Shown one piece after another: positions 1 to 6,545 of a stretch of DNA of 25,171 nucleotides (position 1 is the stretch's first letter; each line of letters starts with the position of its first letter). The notes beneath the pieces were generated by a model. The model saw nothing but the letters and a program-made list of their open reading frames with translations. It was not told where the DNA came from and ran no database searches. Made by a program: the position numbers and the translations under genes. The stretch is from JALZHR01 sp036389695 (GTDB lineage Bacteria > Acidobacteriota > Blastocatellia > Pyrinomonadales > Pyrinomonadaceae): the NCBI GenBank assembly GCA_036389695.1, contig DASVWG010000102.1, positions 1-25,171 of the forward strand, written 5' to 3'.

Positions 1-103
1 GTGAATCGTAAATCGTAAATAGAAAGAAAGCGTTTATTATTACGGACAAATCTATTTACTATTCACGATTTACGATTCACGATTTACGATTCACGATTCA
101 CGA
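1..103. repeat. Heptamer inverted repeat (GTAAATC/GTGAATC type) upstream of rnz
   Basis: This stretch consists of degenerate 7-base units, GTGAATC and GTAAATC on one arm and their complements on the other. Bases 1-22 pair with 52-80. The right arm carries exactly one additional heptamer, so one 7-nt unit would bulge out of the hairpin. Further tandem heptamers (GATTTAC, GATTCAC) continue to about 103, only a few bases before the rnz start codon. The same heptamer words return at 9175-9245. The element may continue to the left of the window. Confidence 0.85.
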
Positions 104-110
104 CTTAAAA

Positions 111-1028
111 ATGTCTGCAAGAGTTTTTATCGCTTTGGGAACGGCGAGCCAGGTTCCGACGCGCGAGCGCAATCACAACGGGTATTTTATTCGTTGGGAT
201 ACGGAAGGCTTTCTGCTCGACCCGGGCGAAGGCACGCAGCGGCAGATGATTTTCGCCGGAGTTTCGGCGTCGCAGATTACAAAGATTTTTATCACGCATT
301 TTCACGGCGACCATTGTCTCGGCTTAGCCGGAGTTTTGCAGCGGCTTTCGCTCGATAGAATTCCGCACGCGGTCGAGATTTATTATCCCGAATACGGTCG
401 GAAATTCGTCGAAAATATGCGTCATTCTTCCGTTTATTACAACGCGGCAGACATACGGGAAAAGCCTTTCGCGGGCGCGGGCGTGATTTTTGAGAATAAA
501 ACGCTGACCATCGAAACGCGGCGGCTCGACCATTCGGTCGAATCGTGGGGCTATCGTTTTCAGGAAAAAGACGATGTGACGATGCTGCCGGAAAAGCTGA
601 AAGCGGCGGGCGTTTTCGGCAAAGACGTCGGTCGATTGAAAGCGGAAGGGAAAATCGAAATCGACGGGAAAACCGTTTCGCTCGAACAGATGAGCGTTTT
701 TAAAAAAGGCTTGAGCGCCGCTTTCGTCATGGACACGCGCGTTTGCGACGCGGTTTACGAGCTGGCGCGGGACGTCGATTTTCTTATTTGCGAATCGACA
801 TATCTGGCGGCGGAAACCGGCGAAGCTATAAAAAACGGTCATTTGACGGCGACGCAAGCCGCCGAAATCGCGCAAAAATCGAATGCCGCGAAATTGATTT
901 TGACGCATTTTTCGCAGCGTTATTATTCGATTGGAGATTTTGTGCGCGAAGCCAGAACGGTTCACGAAAACACGATTGCCGTCAGCGACGGCGACGAGGT
1001 CGAGATTTTGAGAAGAGAAAAGATTTAA
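111..1028 (+). CDS. rnz: Ribonuclease Z (tRNA 3'-end endonuclease)
   Basis: This is a 305-aa metallo-beta-lactamase-fold nuclease, the usual length for short-form RNase Z. The family cleaves the 3' trailer from tRNA precursors in the cytoplasm. The zinc-binding signature THFHGDH gives H63, H65, D67 and H68. Further ligands fit H141 (in LDHSVESWGYRF), D208 (in FVMDTR) and H266 (in ILTHFSQRY). H244, in GHLTATQAA, is the conserved His of the C-terminal motif. An insertion at about 150-200 fits the flexible exosite arm of the family. The ATG at 111 gives the expected N-terminus (VFIALGTASQVPT). There is no Shine-Dalgarno: the heptamer repeat runs almost to the ATG. No promoter is clear inside the window. 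Confidence 0.95.
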   Translation: MSARVFIALGTASQVPTRERNHNGYFIRWDTEGFLLDPGEGTQRQMIFAGVSASQITKIFITHFHGDHCLGLAGVLQRLSLDRIPHAVEIYYPEYGRKFVENMRHSSVYYNAADIREKPFAGAGVIFENKTLTIETRRLDHSVESWGYRFQEKDDVTMLPEKLKAAGVFGKDVGRLKAEGKIEIDGKTVSLEQMSVFKKGLSAAFVMDTRVCDAVYELARDVDFLICESTYLAAETGEAIKNGHLTATQAAEIAQKSNAAKLILTHFSQRYYSIGDFVREARTVHENTIAVSDGDEVEILRREKI

Positions 1029-1033
1029 AAGTC

Positions 1034-1109
1034 TGTGTTAGTAGCCCAAGCGTGAGCGCGGGCTTTCGCGGCAAGTGAAGCCCTTGCTTACGCGCGGGCT
1101 ACTGACACA
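1034..1109. repeat. REP-like imperfect hairpin between rnz and ferredoxin gene
   Basis: Bases 1034-1065 and 1078-1109 form a 32-nt inverted repeat with about 26 pairs and a 12-nt loop. The outer arms (TGTGTTAGTAGCCC / GGGCTACTGACACA) match at 13 of 14 positions. The inner part is GC-rich, of the AGCCCGCGCGTAAGC type. No T-run follows, so it is not a classical intrinsic terminator. It could stabilise the rnz mRNA 3' end or be a remnant of a REP/MITE-type element. Confidence 0.7.
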
Positions 1110-1150
1110 TAGTTAACTTCACATCGAAAGCCGAAAAAAGATTTAATTAA

Positions 1151-1384
1151 ATGGCAGAAATAGAAGACAAATTGCGGGAAAACGTGCGCGGGAAATTTTA
1201 TGTTGACTGTCAATGTATCGACTGCGACGTCTGCCGCGATACTTCACCGAAAAACTTCACGCGCGACGACGAAAACGGTTATTCGTTTGTCTATAAACAG
1301 CCGGAAACTCCTGAAGAATTAGCGCTTTGCGAAGAAGCGCGCGACGCCTGCCCGGTCGAAGCGATTGGCGACGACGGCAGTTAA
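1151..1384 (+). CDS. Small single-cluster ferredoxin
   Basis: This is a 77-aa acidic soluble electron carrier. Cysteines lie at C20, C22, C25, C28, C60 and C67. The spacing C22-x2-C25-x2-C28 plus the distant C67-Pro68 fits a single [4Fe-4S] (or [3Fe-4S]) ferredoxin of the short bacterial/archaeal type. C60 may form a disulphide or be spare. The second cluster motif of 2[4Fe-4S] ferredoxins is absent. There is no obvious ribosome binding site; the sequence before the ATG is AT-rich. It is followed by a strong terminator shared with the convergent Rieske gene. The redox partner cannot be told from context. Confidence 0.85.
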   Translation: MAEIEDKLRENVRGKFYVDCQCIDCDVCRDTSPKNFTRDDENGYSFVYKQPETPEELALCEEARDACPVEAIGDDGS

Positions 1385-1412
1385 AGGCAAAAGATAAAAT
1401 TAATTAAAGACA

Positions 1413-1452
1413 AAAAAGAAGACGGCTTTCGCATTGAAGCCGTCTTCTTTTT
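1413..1452. terminator. Bidirectional intrinsic terminator between ferredoxin and Rieske genes
   Basis: A perfect 16-bp stem (1413-1428 with 1437-1452) has an 8-nt loop. The stem base is A-rich on the left and T-rich on the right, so both transcripts read a GC-rich hairpin followed by a U-run. It lies between two convergent genes that end at 1384 (+) and 1514 (-), as expected for a shared terminator. Confidence 0.9.
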
Positions 1453-1454
1453 AT

Positions 1455-1498
1455 TATCTAAAATCTAAATTTCCAGTCTGAAATTTCAAATCTCAATT
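1455..1498. repeat. Short heptamer repeat tract (AATCTAA / ATTTCAA units)
   Basis: Degenerate 7-base units AATCTAA, AATCTAA, ATTTCCA, GTCTGAA, ATTTCAA and ATCTCAA lie in a row. The centre (AAATTTC...GAAATTT) can form a 7-bp hairpin. It sits between the bidirectional terminator and the 3' end of the Rieske gene. It has the same design as the other spacer elements but is shorter and AT-rich. Confidence 0.6.
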
Positions 1499-1513
1499 CG
1501 TAGAGAAATCCCG

Positions 1514-1861
1514 TCAAACTATAATTTTAATCCAGCCGTCTTCGACGACGACTTCGTAAGTTTCAATCGCGCAGTTTTTTTTGGTAAAACATTCGCCGTT
1601 CGTCACGTCGAAACGCCAGCCGTGAAGGTCGCATTCGACGACGTTTCCGTAAAGACGCGAATCGGCGAGCGGCGCGCCTTTGTGCGGGCAGAAATTTTCA
1701 ATCGCGTAGAATTTTCCGCCGACGTTAAACAAAGCCAGCTCGCCGCCGCCTTTCAGCTGAACGGTCGCGCCGCGCCCCGCCGGAACGGCTTCAATACGCC
1801 CGACCGTAATTTTTTTTCCTTCGCGGCGCGGCTTGCGCCAATTCTCCTGAACACTTGCCAT
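1514..1861 (-). CDS. Rieske [2Fe-2S] domain protein (NirD/ferredoxin-like)
   Basis: This 115-aa protein is one Rieske domain. The cluster ligands are C58 and H60 in CPHKGAP and C77 and H80 in CDLHGWRF, giving the C-x-H...C-x2-H pattern. There is no signal peptide or membrane helix, so it is a soluble cytoplasmic Rieske ferredoxin, or a small subunit like NirD of assimilatory nitrite reductase. No nitrite reductase large subunit is near. A basic segment of about 16 residues precedes the domain. It is convergent with the ferredoxin gene; the shared theme is electron transfer, but joint function is only inference. Confidence 0.88.
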   Translation of the reverse strand: MASVQENWRKPRREGKKITVGRIEAVPAGRGATVQLKGGGELALFNVGGKFYAIENFCPHKGAPLADSRLYGNVVECDLHGWRFDVTNGECFTKKNCAIETYEVVVEDGWIKIIV

Positions 1862-1871
1862 AAAAGATTCT

Positions 1872-2025
1872 ATTTTCAGATTGCAGATTACAAATTAGTG
1901 TTGCTTGAAACGTATTTTAATGCAAAATGCAAAACGCAAAAGGCAAAATAGAAGGAATTAGGATTCAGGATTCAGGATTAAATTCCTTTCATTTTGCATT
2001 TTGCGTTTTGCATTTTGCATTTTTG
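1872..2025. repeat. Large heptamer inverted repeat (AATGCAA/ATTTTGC arms, GGATTCA loop)
   Basis: Bases 1919-1958 and 1982-2021 form a 40-nt inverted repeat with 37 matching positions. The arms are heptamer series (AATGCAA, AATGCAA, AACGCAA, AAGGCAA on the left). The 23-nt loop itself holds three copies of another heptamer, GGATTC(A/A) (1960-1980). To the left, 1876-1897 has a third series (CAGATTG, CAGATTA, CAAATTA). This fills most of the 233-bp spacer between the divergent Rieske and CBS genes. A TTGACG at 2023-2028 could be a -35 box for the CBS operon, but no convincing -10 box follows it. Confidence 0.85.
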
Positions 2026-2094
2026 ACGCCTTGCTTTCTCGCGGCTGGTAAAACAAAATACCTGTAAGAGAAAAATTTAAAAGAAGTAGGCTTT

Positions 2095-2562
2095 ATGGCG
2101 GAAAATCAGATTTCGGCAAATGAAAGGCGGCGCTGCCGCGAAATTATGACGCGCAATGTGACGACGGCGACGCGCGATATGTCGGTGCAGGCGGTGGCGG
2201 CGCTGATGCGCGACGGCGATATGGGTTCGCTGCCCGTCGTGGAAAACGGAAAGCTCGTCGGCATCATTACCGACCGCGATATTGTCGTACGCGCGGTCGC
2301 CGAAGGGCGCGACGCGGCGACATTAATCGGCGACGTGATGACGACGGAAATTTTCGCCGTCCGCGCCGAAGATTTCGTCTTTGAAGCGATTCGCCTGATG
2401 GGCGACAAACAGGTCAGGCGCGTTCCGGTGATAAACGAAAATAACGAGCTTGCCGGCATTATCGCGATGGCTGACGTGGCGCTGGAAACCGAAGACGAGC
2501 GCGAGATTGCCGAGACGCTGGAAGAAATTTCGAGCGGCGCGGGCTTTTGGAAAAAATCCTAG
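2095..2562 (+). CDS. CBS-domain pair protein
   Basis: This 155-aa soluble protein contains two CBS domains, at about residues 15-70 and 80-132. The first has the hallmark VGIITDRDIVVRAVAEG; the second has RRVPVINENNELAGIIAMADVAL. Stand-alone CBS pairs of this length form dimers that bind adenine nucleotides and act as energy or stress sensors, but the ligand is not predictable here. It is the first gene of a tightly packed same-strand group (gaps 12, 27 and 35 bp) with a secreted protein, Hsp20 and Lon, suggesting a stress-related operon. Only a partial Shine-Dalgarno (GTAGG) precedes the ATG. Confidence 0.9.
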   Translation: MAENQISANERRRCREIMTRNVTTATRDMSVQAVAALMRDGDMGSLPVVENGKLVGIITDRDIVVRAVAEGRDAATLIGDVMTTEIFAVRAEDFVFEAIRLMGDKQVRRVPVINENNELAGIIAMADVALETEDEREIAETLEEISSGAGFWKKS

Positions 2563-2574
2563 AAAGCCGGTTTT

Positions 2575-2991
2575 ATGAAATTAAAAACTAAAGCGATTTC
2601 ATTATGTTTGCTGGTATTTTTCTCTTGCTGCGTCGCACAAGCGCAGGAGAAAAACGACTTGCCGACTTCGGCGGAAGATGAAAACGAATGCGTTTTAAAG
2701 GTAAGTTCGTCGATGGTCATAGTTAGTTTTTCCGTCTGGAGCGGTAAAAAAGGTTATCTGAAAAATTTAACCGCTAAAGATTTCGAAGTTTACGACCGGG
2801 AAGAAGAACAGGAAATCGATTCGGTTGTTTTTGACGAATTGAACAATCGATACTTTATAGAATTTTACGAAAAAGATGCGCCGTCGAGTTTCGAAAAACA
2901 AGACGTGAAAATCCACGACGTAAAAATTAAAGTAAAGCTGTCGAAGCAAAGTAGAAGAGATTACGGCGAGATTACCGTGATGCTGCAATAG
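2575..2991 (+). CDS. Small secreted protein related to acidobacterial VWFA-related proteins, VWA domain missing
   Basis: This 138-aa protein has a Sec signal peptide (basic KLKTK, a hydrophobic stretch at 7-20, likely cleavage after AQA at 23). The mature part has the segment LKNLTAKDFEVYDREEEQEI (63-82). In the 'VWFA-related acidobacterial domain' family this segment sits just before the VWA domain. Residues 92-121 (RYFIEFYEK ... IHDVKIKVK) resemble the segment that follows VWA in that family. The roughly 200-residue VWA domain between them is absent, and no frameshift is visible. It looks like a mini-version consisting only of the flanking beta modules. Function unknown. It lies between a CBS gene and hsp20. 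Confidence 0.8.
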   Translation: MKLKTKAISLCLLVFFSCCVAQAQEKNDLPTSAEDENECVLKVSSSMVIVSFSVWSGKKGYLKNLTAKDFEVYDREEEQEIDSVVFDELNNRYFIEFYEKDAPSSFEKQDVKIHDVKIKVKLSKQSRRDYGEITVMLQ

Positions 2992-3018
2992 CCGCATTTG
3001 AATCGAGTTTAAAGTTTT

Positions 3019-3417
3019 ATGGCTGAATCAATCGAACGTTATTTTCACTTTCTGGCTTCGCCTAAGGGGTCGCGCCCGTCAGGCAGGCTTTGGTATCCGG
3101 CGGCGGACGTTTACAGCACGCCGGACGGCTGGATTGTCAAAATAGAGCTGGCGGGCGTATCTGCCGAAGACCTCGAAATAGAAATCGAGGGCAACACGCT
3201 GTATATCGCCGGAATCCGACGCGATAAGACCTGTCGCGGCGACGGCGTTTCGTATCATCAGATGGAAATCACCTACAGCCGCTTTGAGAAAAATCTGCGG
3301 TTTCCCGACGTCATTGAAGGCGCGAAACTCGAACACGATTATACGGACGGGCTTTTATTTATTTATTTGAAAAAGGGTGGAGCCGAAGCAAAGGCGGCAG
3401 AAAAGCAGCAATCGTAA
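3019..3417 (+). CDS. Hsp20/alpha-crystallin family small heat shock protein
   Basis: This 132-aa chaperone has an alpha-crystallin domain at about 26-118, from YPAADVYSTPDGWIVKIELA through DYTDGLLFIYLKK. The latter is the conserved GxL-type strand. Family members hold unfolding proteins as ATP-independent oligomers. The N-terminal arm is short (about 25 residues). The C-terminal tail (GGAEAKAAEKQQS) has no I-x-I/V motif, which many Hsp20s use for oligomer assembly. It is 35 bp upstream of lon, fitting a pairing of holdase and protease in protein quality control. Confidence 0.92.
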   Translation: MAESIERYFHFLASPKGSRPSGRLWYPAADVYSTPDGWIVKIELAGVSAEDLEIEIEGNTLYIAGIRRDKTCRGDGVSYHQMEITYSRFEKNLRFPDVIEGAKLEHDYTDGLLFIYLKKGGAEAKAAEKQQS

Positions 3418-3452
3418 AAAATTGTCTTTATAGACCACCGAATTTTATTTAT

Positions 3453-5975
3453 ATGGCTGAAAATACTGAAAACACGCAAAACACCAACGCATCGACTGAA
3501 AACCCGCAGAATACGGGCGCGGGCGAAACCGCAGGCGAAACGACGGTCAAGACGCCGGGAAAACGTTTTGAGATTCCGGTTTTGCCGCTGCAAAACACGA
3601 CGCTTTTTCCCGATACGGTCGTGCCGCTCAACGTCGGGCGCAAACGCTCCGTGCAGGCGGTCGAAGCGGCGCTGGCAACCGAAGAAAAGCTCATCGCCTG
3701 TATCAGCGCGAAATCCGACGACGTGACGGGCAACGACGCGCGCCCGATTGATTTATACGAAGTCGGAACGCTGGTGAACATCAAACGAATGATGCGCTCC
3801 GACGATACGATGCAGTTAATCGTGCAGGGCGTCGAGCGCGTGCGCGTCGTCTACTGGGCGCAGGAACAGCCTTTTCTGCGCGCGATGGTCGAAGTTTTGC
3901 CCGCGCTGACGGTTGAAGACGCCGACGCCGTCGAGGCTTTAAAGCGCAACGTGCAAAGCCTGATTCAACAGGCTTTGGCGATGCTGCCGAATATTCCGCC
4001 GGAAATCCGTATGGCGGTGATGACGGCAAACGAGCCGGTGCAGCTCGCGTATTTTCTCGGCTCGGTGCTGGATTTGGGCGTCGACCAGGAACAGAAAATG
4101 CTCGAAGCGAGCACGGCTGACGAGCTTCTGACGCTGGCGCACGCCTCGCTCGCCCGCGAAGTCGATATTATGCAGATTCGCTCGAAAATTTCCGCCGAAG
4201 CGCAGACGGAAATGGACAAAGCTCAGCGCGATTACATCTTGCGCCAGCAATTAAAAGCGATCCAAAAAGAGCTCGGCGAGGACGAAACCGGTGAAAAAGC
4301 CGAAGCCGGACAACTGCGCGAAAGATTGGAAACGGCGGATTTGCCCGAAGAAGTGCGCAAGGAAGCCGAGCGCGAGCTGCGCCGGATGGAGCAATTGCCG
4401 CAAGCCGCGCCGGATTATCACGTTATCCGCACGTATCTGGAATACATTCTGGATTTACCGTGGAAAAAAGCCAGCGAGGAAAAACTGGATTTGAGCGAGG
4501 CGCGCAAGATTCTCGACGAAGACCATTACGGCTTGGAAGACATTAAAGAAAGAATTCTGGAATCGCTCGCCGTCGTCAAACTGCGTCCCGATTCAAAAAG
4601 CCCGATTATTCTTTTCGTCGGACCGCCGGGAGTCGGAAAAACATCTTTGGGACGCTCGATTGCGCGCGCTTTGGGACGCGAATTCGACCGCATATCTTTA
4701 GGCGGCGTTCGCGACGAAGCCGAGCTGCGCGGTCATCGCCGCACTTATGTCGGCGCGATGCCGGGCAGAATCATTCAAACCCTGCGGCGCGTCGGCGTCA
4801 ACAATCCGGTTTTGATGCTCGACGAAATCGACAAAATGGGCAGCGATTTTCGCGGCGACCCGGCGTCGGCGATGCTGGAAATTCTCGACCCGGCGCAGAA
4901 CAACACGTTTCGCGACCATTATCTGGATTTGCCTTTCGATTTGTCGAAAGTTTTCTTTATCGCGACGGCGAATCAGCTCGCGCCGATTCCGATGCCGCTG
5001 CGCGACAGAATGGAAATTATTTCGCTTGCGGGTTATTCGGACGTCGAGAAATTGAATATCGCCAAACAATATCTGATTCCGCGACAGATTAAGGAAAACG
5101 GCTTGCAGCCCGACCAAATCGAAATCACCGACGACGCGGTAAATCTTTTGACCGCAAGATATACGCGCGAAGCCGGCGTGCGTCAACTGGAAAGAACCGT
5201 CGGCAATCTGGCGCGCAAAGTCGCTCTGAAAGTCGCGCAGGGAAATAATCTCGACAAAGTTACAATCACGGCTGAGGATGTGAAAGGCTATCTCGGCGCG
5301 CCGCGATTTTATCCCGAAGAAGCGCGCAACGAACTGCCCGCCGGCGTCGCGACCGGAATGGCTTGGACGGAGATGGGCGGCGAGGTTTTGTTTATCGAAG
5401 CGACCGCGCTGCCGGGCGGCGGCGGCTTGACTTTGACCGGACAGCTCGGCGAAGTGATGAAAGAATCGGCGATGGCGGCGCGGTCTTATCTGTGGTCGCA
5501 CGCCGCCGAATTCGGCATCGACGCCGAAGCGATTAAACAAAACGGCGTACACCTGCACGTTCCGGCGGGCGCGATTCCGAAAGACGGACCGAGCGCGGGC
5601 GTGACGATGGCTTCGGCGCTGGCTTCGCTTTACACGGGCAGAAAAGTTCGGTCGGATACGGCGATGACCGGCGAAATCACGCTTTCCGGCTTGGTCTTTC
5701 CGGTCGGCGGCATCAAGGAAAAAGTTCTGGCGGCGCATCGGGCGGGAATCCGCCGCATCGTTTTGCCCGAACGCAACGAAGCCGACACGGAAGATATTCC
5801 CGAAGACGTTCGCAAAGAACTGGAAATCATTCCGGCAAAACGAATTAGCGACGTGCTCGAAGCGACGCTGGAAAAAGAATCGTCTTACAACGACAAACAT
5901 ATGCCGTTTATCACGTCGCATTCTCCCGCCGGAAATCAGCACGATGCGGAACATCTGAGTATGAAGGAAGAATAA
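3453..5975 (+). CDS. lon: ATP-dependent Lon protease
   Basis: This 840-aa Lon protease has the full set of domains. A LON substrate-binding N-domain begins near residue 43 (PVLPLQNTTLFPDTVVPL). The AAA+ module has Walker A GPPGVGKT (390-397) and Walker B VLMLDEID. The C-terminal serine-lysine protease domain has the dyad S714 (in DGPSAG) and K757 (second lysine of GGIKEKV); the 43-residue spacing equals that of E. coli Lon. It degrades misfolded and regulatory proteins in the cytoplasm. The N-terminus carries about 40 extra Asn/Thr/Glu-rich residues, and the C-terminus about 25 extra His-containing residues. No Shine-Dalgarno is visible. It is the last gene of the CBS-Hsp20-Lon group. Confidence 0.97.
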   Translation: MAENTENTQNTNASTENPQNTGAGETAGETTVKTPGKRFEIPVLPLQNTTLFPDTVVPLNVGRKRSVQAVEAALATEEKLIACISAKSDDVTGNDARPIDLYEVGTLVNIKRMMRSDDTMQLIVQGVERVRVVYWAQEQPFLRAMVEVLPALTVEDADAVEALKRNVQSLIQQALAMLPNIPPEIRMAVMTANEPVQLAYFLGSVLDLGVDQEQKMLEASTADELLTLAHASLAREVDIMQIRSKISAEAQTEMDKAQRDYILRQQLKAIQKELGEDETGEKAEAGQLRERLETADLPEEVRKEAERELRRMEQLPQAAPDYHVIRTYLEYILDLPWKKASEEKLDLSEARKILDEDHYGLEDIKERILESLAVVKLRPDSKSPIILFVGPPGVGKTSLGRSIARALGREFDRISLGGVRDEAELRGHRRTYVGAMPGRIIQTLRRVGVNNPVLMLDEIDKMGSDFRGDPASAMLEILDPAQNNTFRDHYLDLPFDLSKVFFIATANQLAPIPMPLRDRMEIISLAGYSDVEKLNIAKQYLIPRQIKENGLQPDQIEITDDAVNLLTARYTREAGVRQLERTVGNLARKVALKVAQGNNLDKVTITAEDVKGYLGAPRFYPEEARNELPAGVATGMAWTEMGGEVLFIEATALPGGGGLTLTGQLGEVMKESAMAARSYLWSHAAEFGIDAEAIKQNGVHLHVPAGAIPKDGPSAGVTMASALASLYTGRKVRSDTAMTGEITLSGLVFPVGGIKEKVLAAHRAGIRRIVLPERNEADTEDIPEDVRKELEIIPAKRISDVLEATLEKESSYNDKHMPFITSHSPAGNQHDAEHLSMKEE

Positions 5976-6000
5976 AATTCGGGGCGTGTTTCCGATGAAA

Positions 6001-6206
6001 GCCCGCTTAAGCGGGCGACAGCAAATAGCCCGGCACGTTAGTGCTGGGACAAAGATAAATAAAGAATCAGAGTTATCGAAGATAACGACAGAAATTTTGC
6101 GCTGGCTACTGCTTCTGTCGTCCGCTCACGCGGACTCGCTAATTTGTTCCGATGCGCACCCGGCACTAACGTGCCGGGCTATTTGCTGTCGCCATCTTCG
6201 ATGGCT
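6001..6206. repeat. BIME-like pair of inverted REP hairpins
   Basis: Bases 6015-6048 and 6159-6192 are a 34-nt inverted repeat with a single mismatch. Each arm contains its own hairpin (CCCGGCAC-TAAC-GTGCCGGG in the right arm, one mismatch in the left), so the unit is two REP-like hairpins in opposite orientation. The 110-bp centre has more small stems: GTTATC/GATAAC, CGACAGAA/TTCTGTCG and GTCCGC/GCGGAC. The unit is bordered by a perfect 16-bp palindrome at 6001-6016 and a GCCATC-TTC-GATGGC hairpin at 6191-6205. It lies in the 570-bp spacer between lon and mreB and may also end lon transcription. Confidence 0.8.
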
Positions 6207-6376
6207 TCAATCAGATGTTAACGGATTCTGGATAAAGCTGCCGGCAATTCATAAAATCAAATATCAATGCAACGTCCTTCAACCACCAAAATCCGTTACA
6301 AATTCGTTAATTTTCCGCTTCATTTTCCCTCAATTCGGCTTTTCAAAAAAAAAATCCGAAAAATTGCATTTTTCTA

Positions 6377-6405
6377 TTAGCAATTCGCCGGAAATTCGGT
6401 ATATT
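6377..6405 (+). promoter_or_regulatory. Candidate sigma-70-type promoter for mreB
   Basis: TTAGCA (6377-6382) and TATATT (6400-6405) are separated by 17 bp, a plausible -35/-10 pair. Transcription would start near 6412, just where the structured leader begins. The site was found by eye; the -35 match is moderate. Confidence 0.45.
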
Positions 6406-6411
6406 CTAAGT

Positions 6412-6515
6412 AGTTTAGTGCTGCGTGTTGAGAAGTTGCCTTCCCTGAGCCGAAAACTCAAATTTATTAGTGAGCAAACCTTTGGGAGCGGTTATCCCAA
6501 CCCGCCGCGTTTTGT
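6412..6515 (+). ncRNA. Candidate structured leader or small RNA upstream of mreB
   Basis: Bases 6417-6430 can pair with 6498-6511 (12 of 14 positions, two of them G-U). This would close a roughly 100-nt RNA whose 5' end matches the start predicted from the promoter at 6377-6405 and whose 3' end runs into TTTTG. Inside are CCCTGAGCCGA and GTGAGCA, words that also occur in that order in E. coli 6S RNA. The interval between them is shorter here and the whole RNA is smaller. It could be a 5' leader of mreB, a 6S-like RNA or chance. I do not recognise a known riboswitch. Confidence 0.25.
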
Positions 6516-6545
6516 AAAAATCTGAATTTAACACACGAATATTAA

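Noticed and set aside
1..103. CRISPR array, because of regularly repeated short units
   Set aside because: Units are 7 bases with no spacers of constant length, are degenerate and inverted, and no cas gene is near.
2023..2050. Complete promoter for the CBS operon starting at TTGACG (2023-2028)
   Set aside because: No acceptable -10 box lies 16-18 bp downstream; only the -35-like word is present.
4698..5954. A 418-codon open frame antisense to lon
   Set aside because: It mirrors a well-supported Lon coding region. Its product is a low-complexity Arg/Phe/Val-rich shadow, typical of antisense frames in this codon usage.
6412..6515. Known riboswitch (c-di-AMP, c-di-GMP, glycine, cobalamin) upstream of mreB
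   Set aside because: I compared the remembered core motifs by eye and found no convincing match, so only a generic structured leader is proposed.
5986..6525. A 179-codon open frame in the lon-mreB spacer
   Set aside because: It runs through the BIME-like hairpins, the candidate promoter and the structured leader; its product has no recognisable domain and unlike amino-acid content in its parts. Chance open frame.
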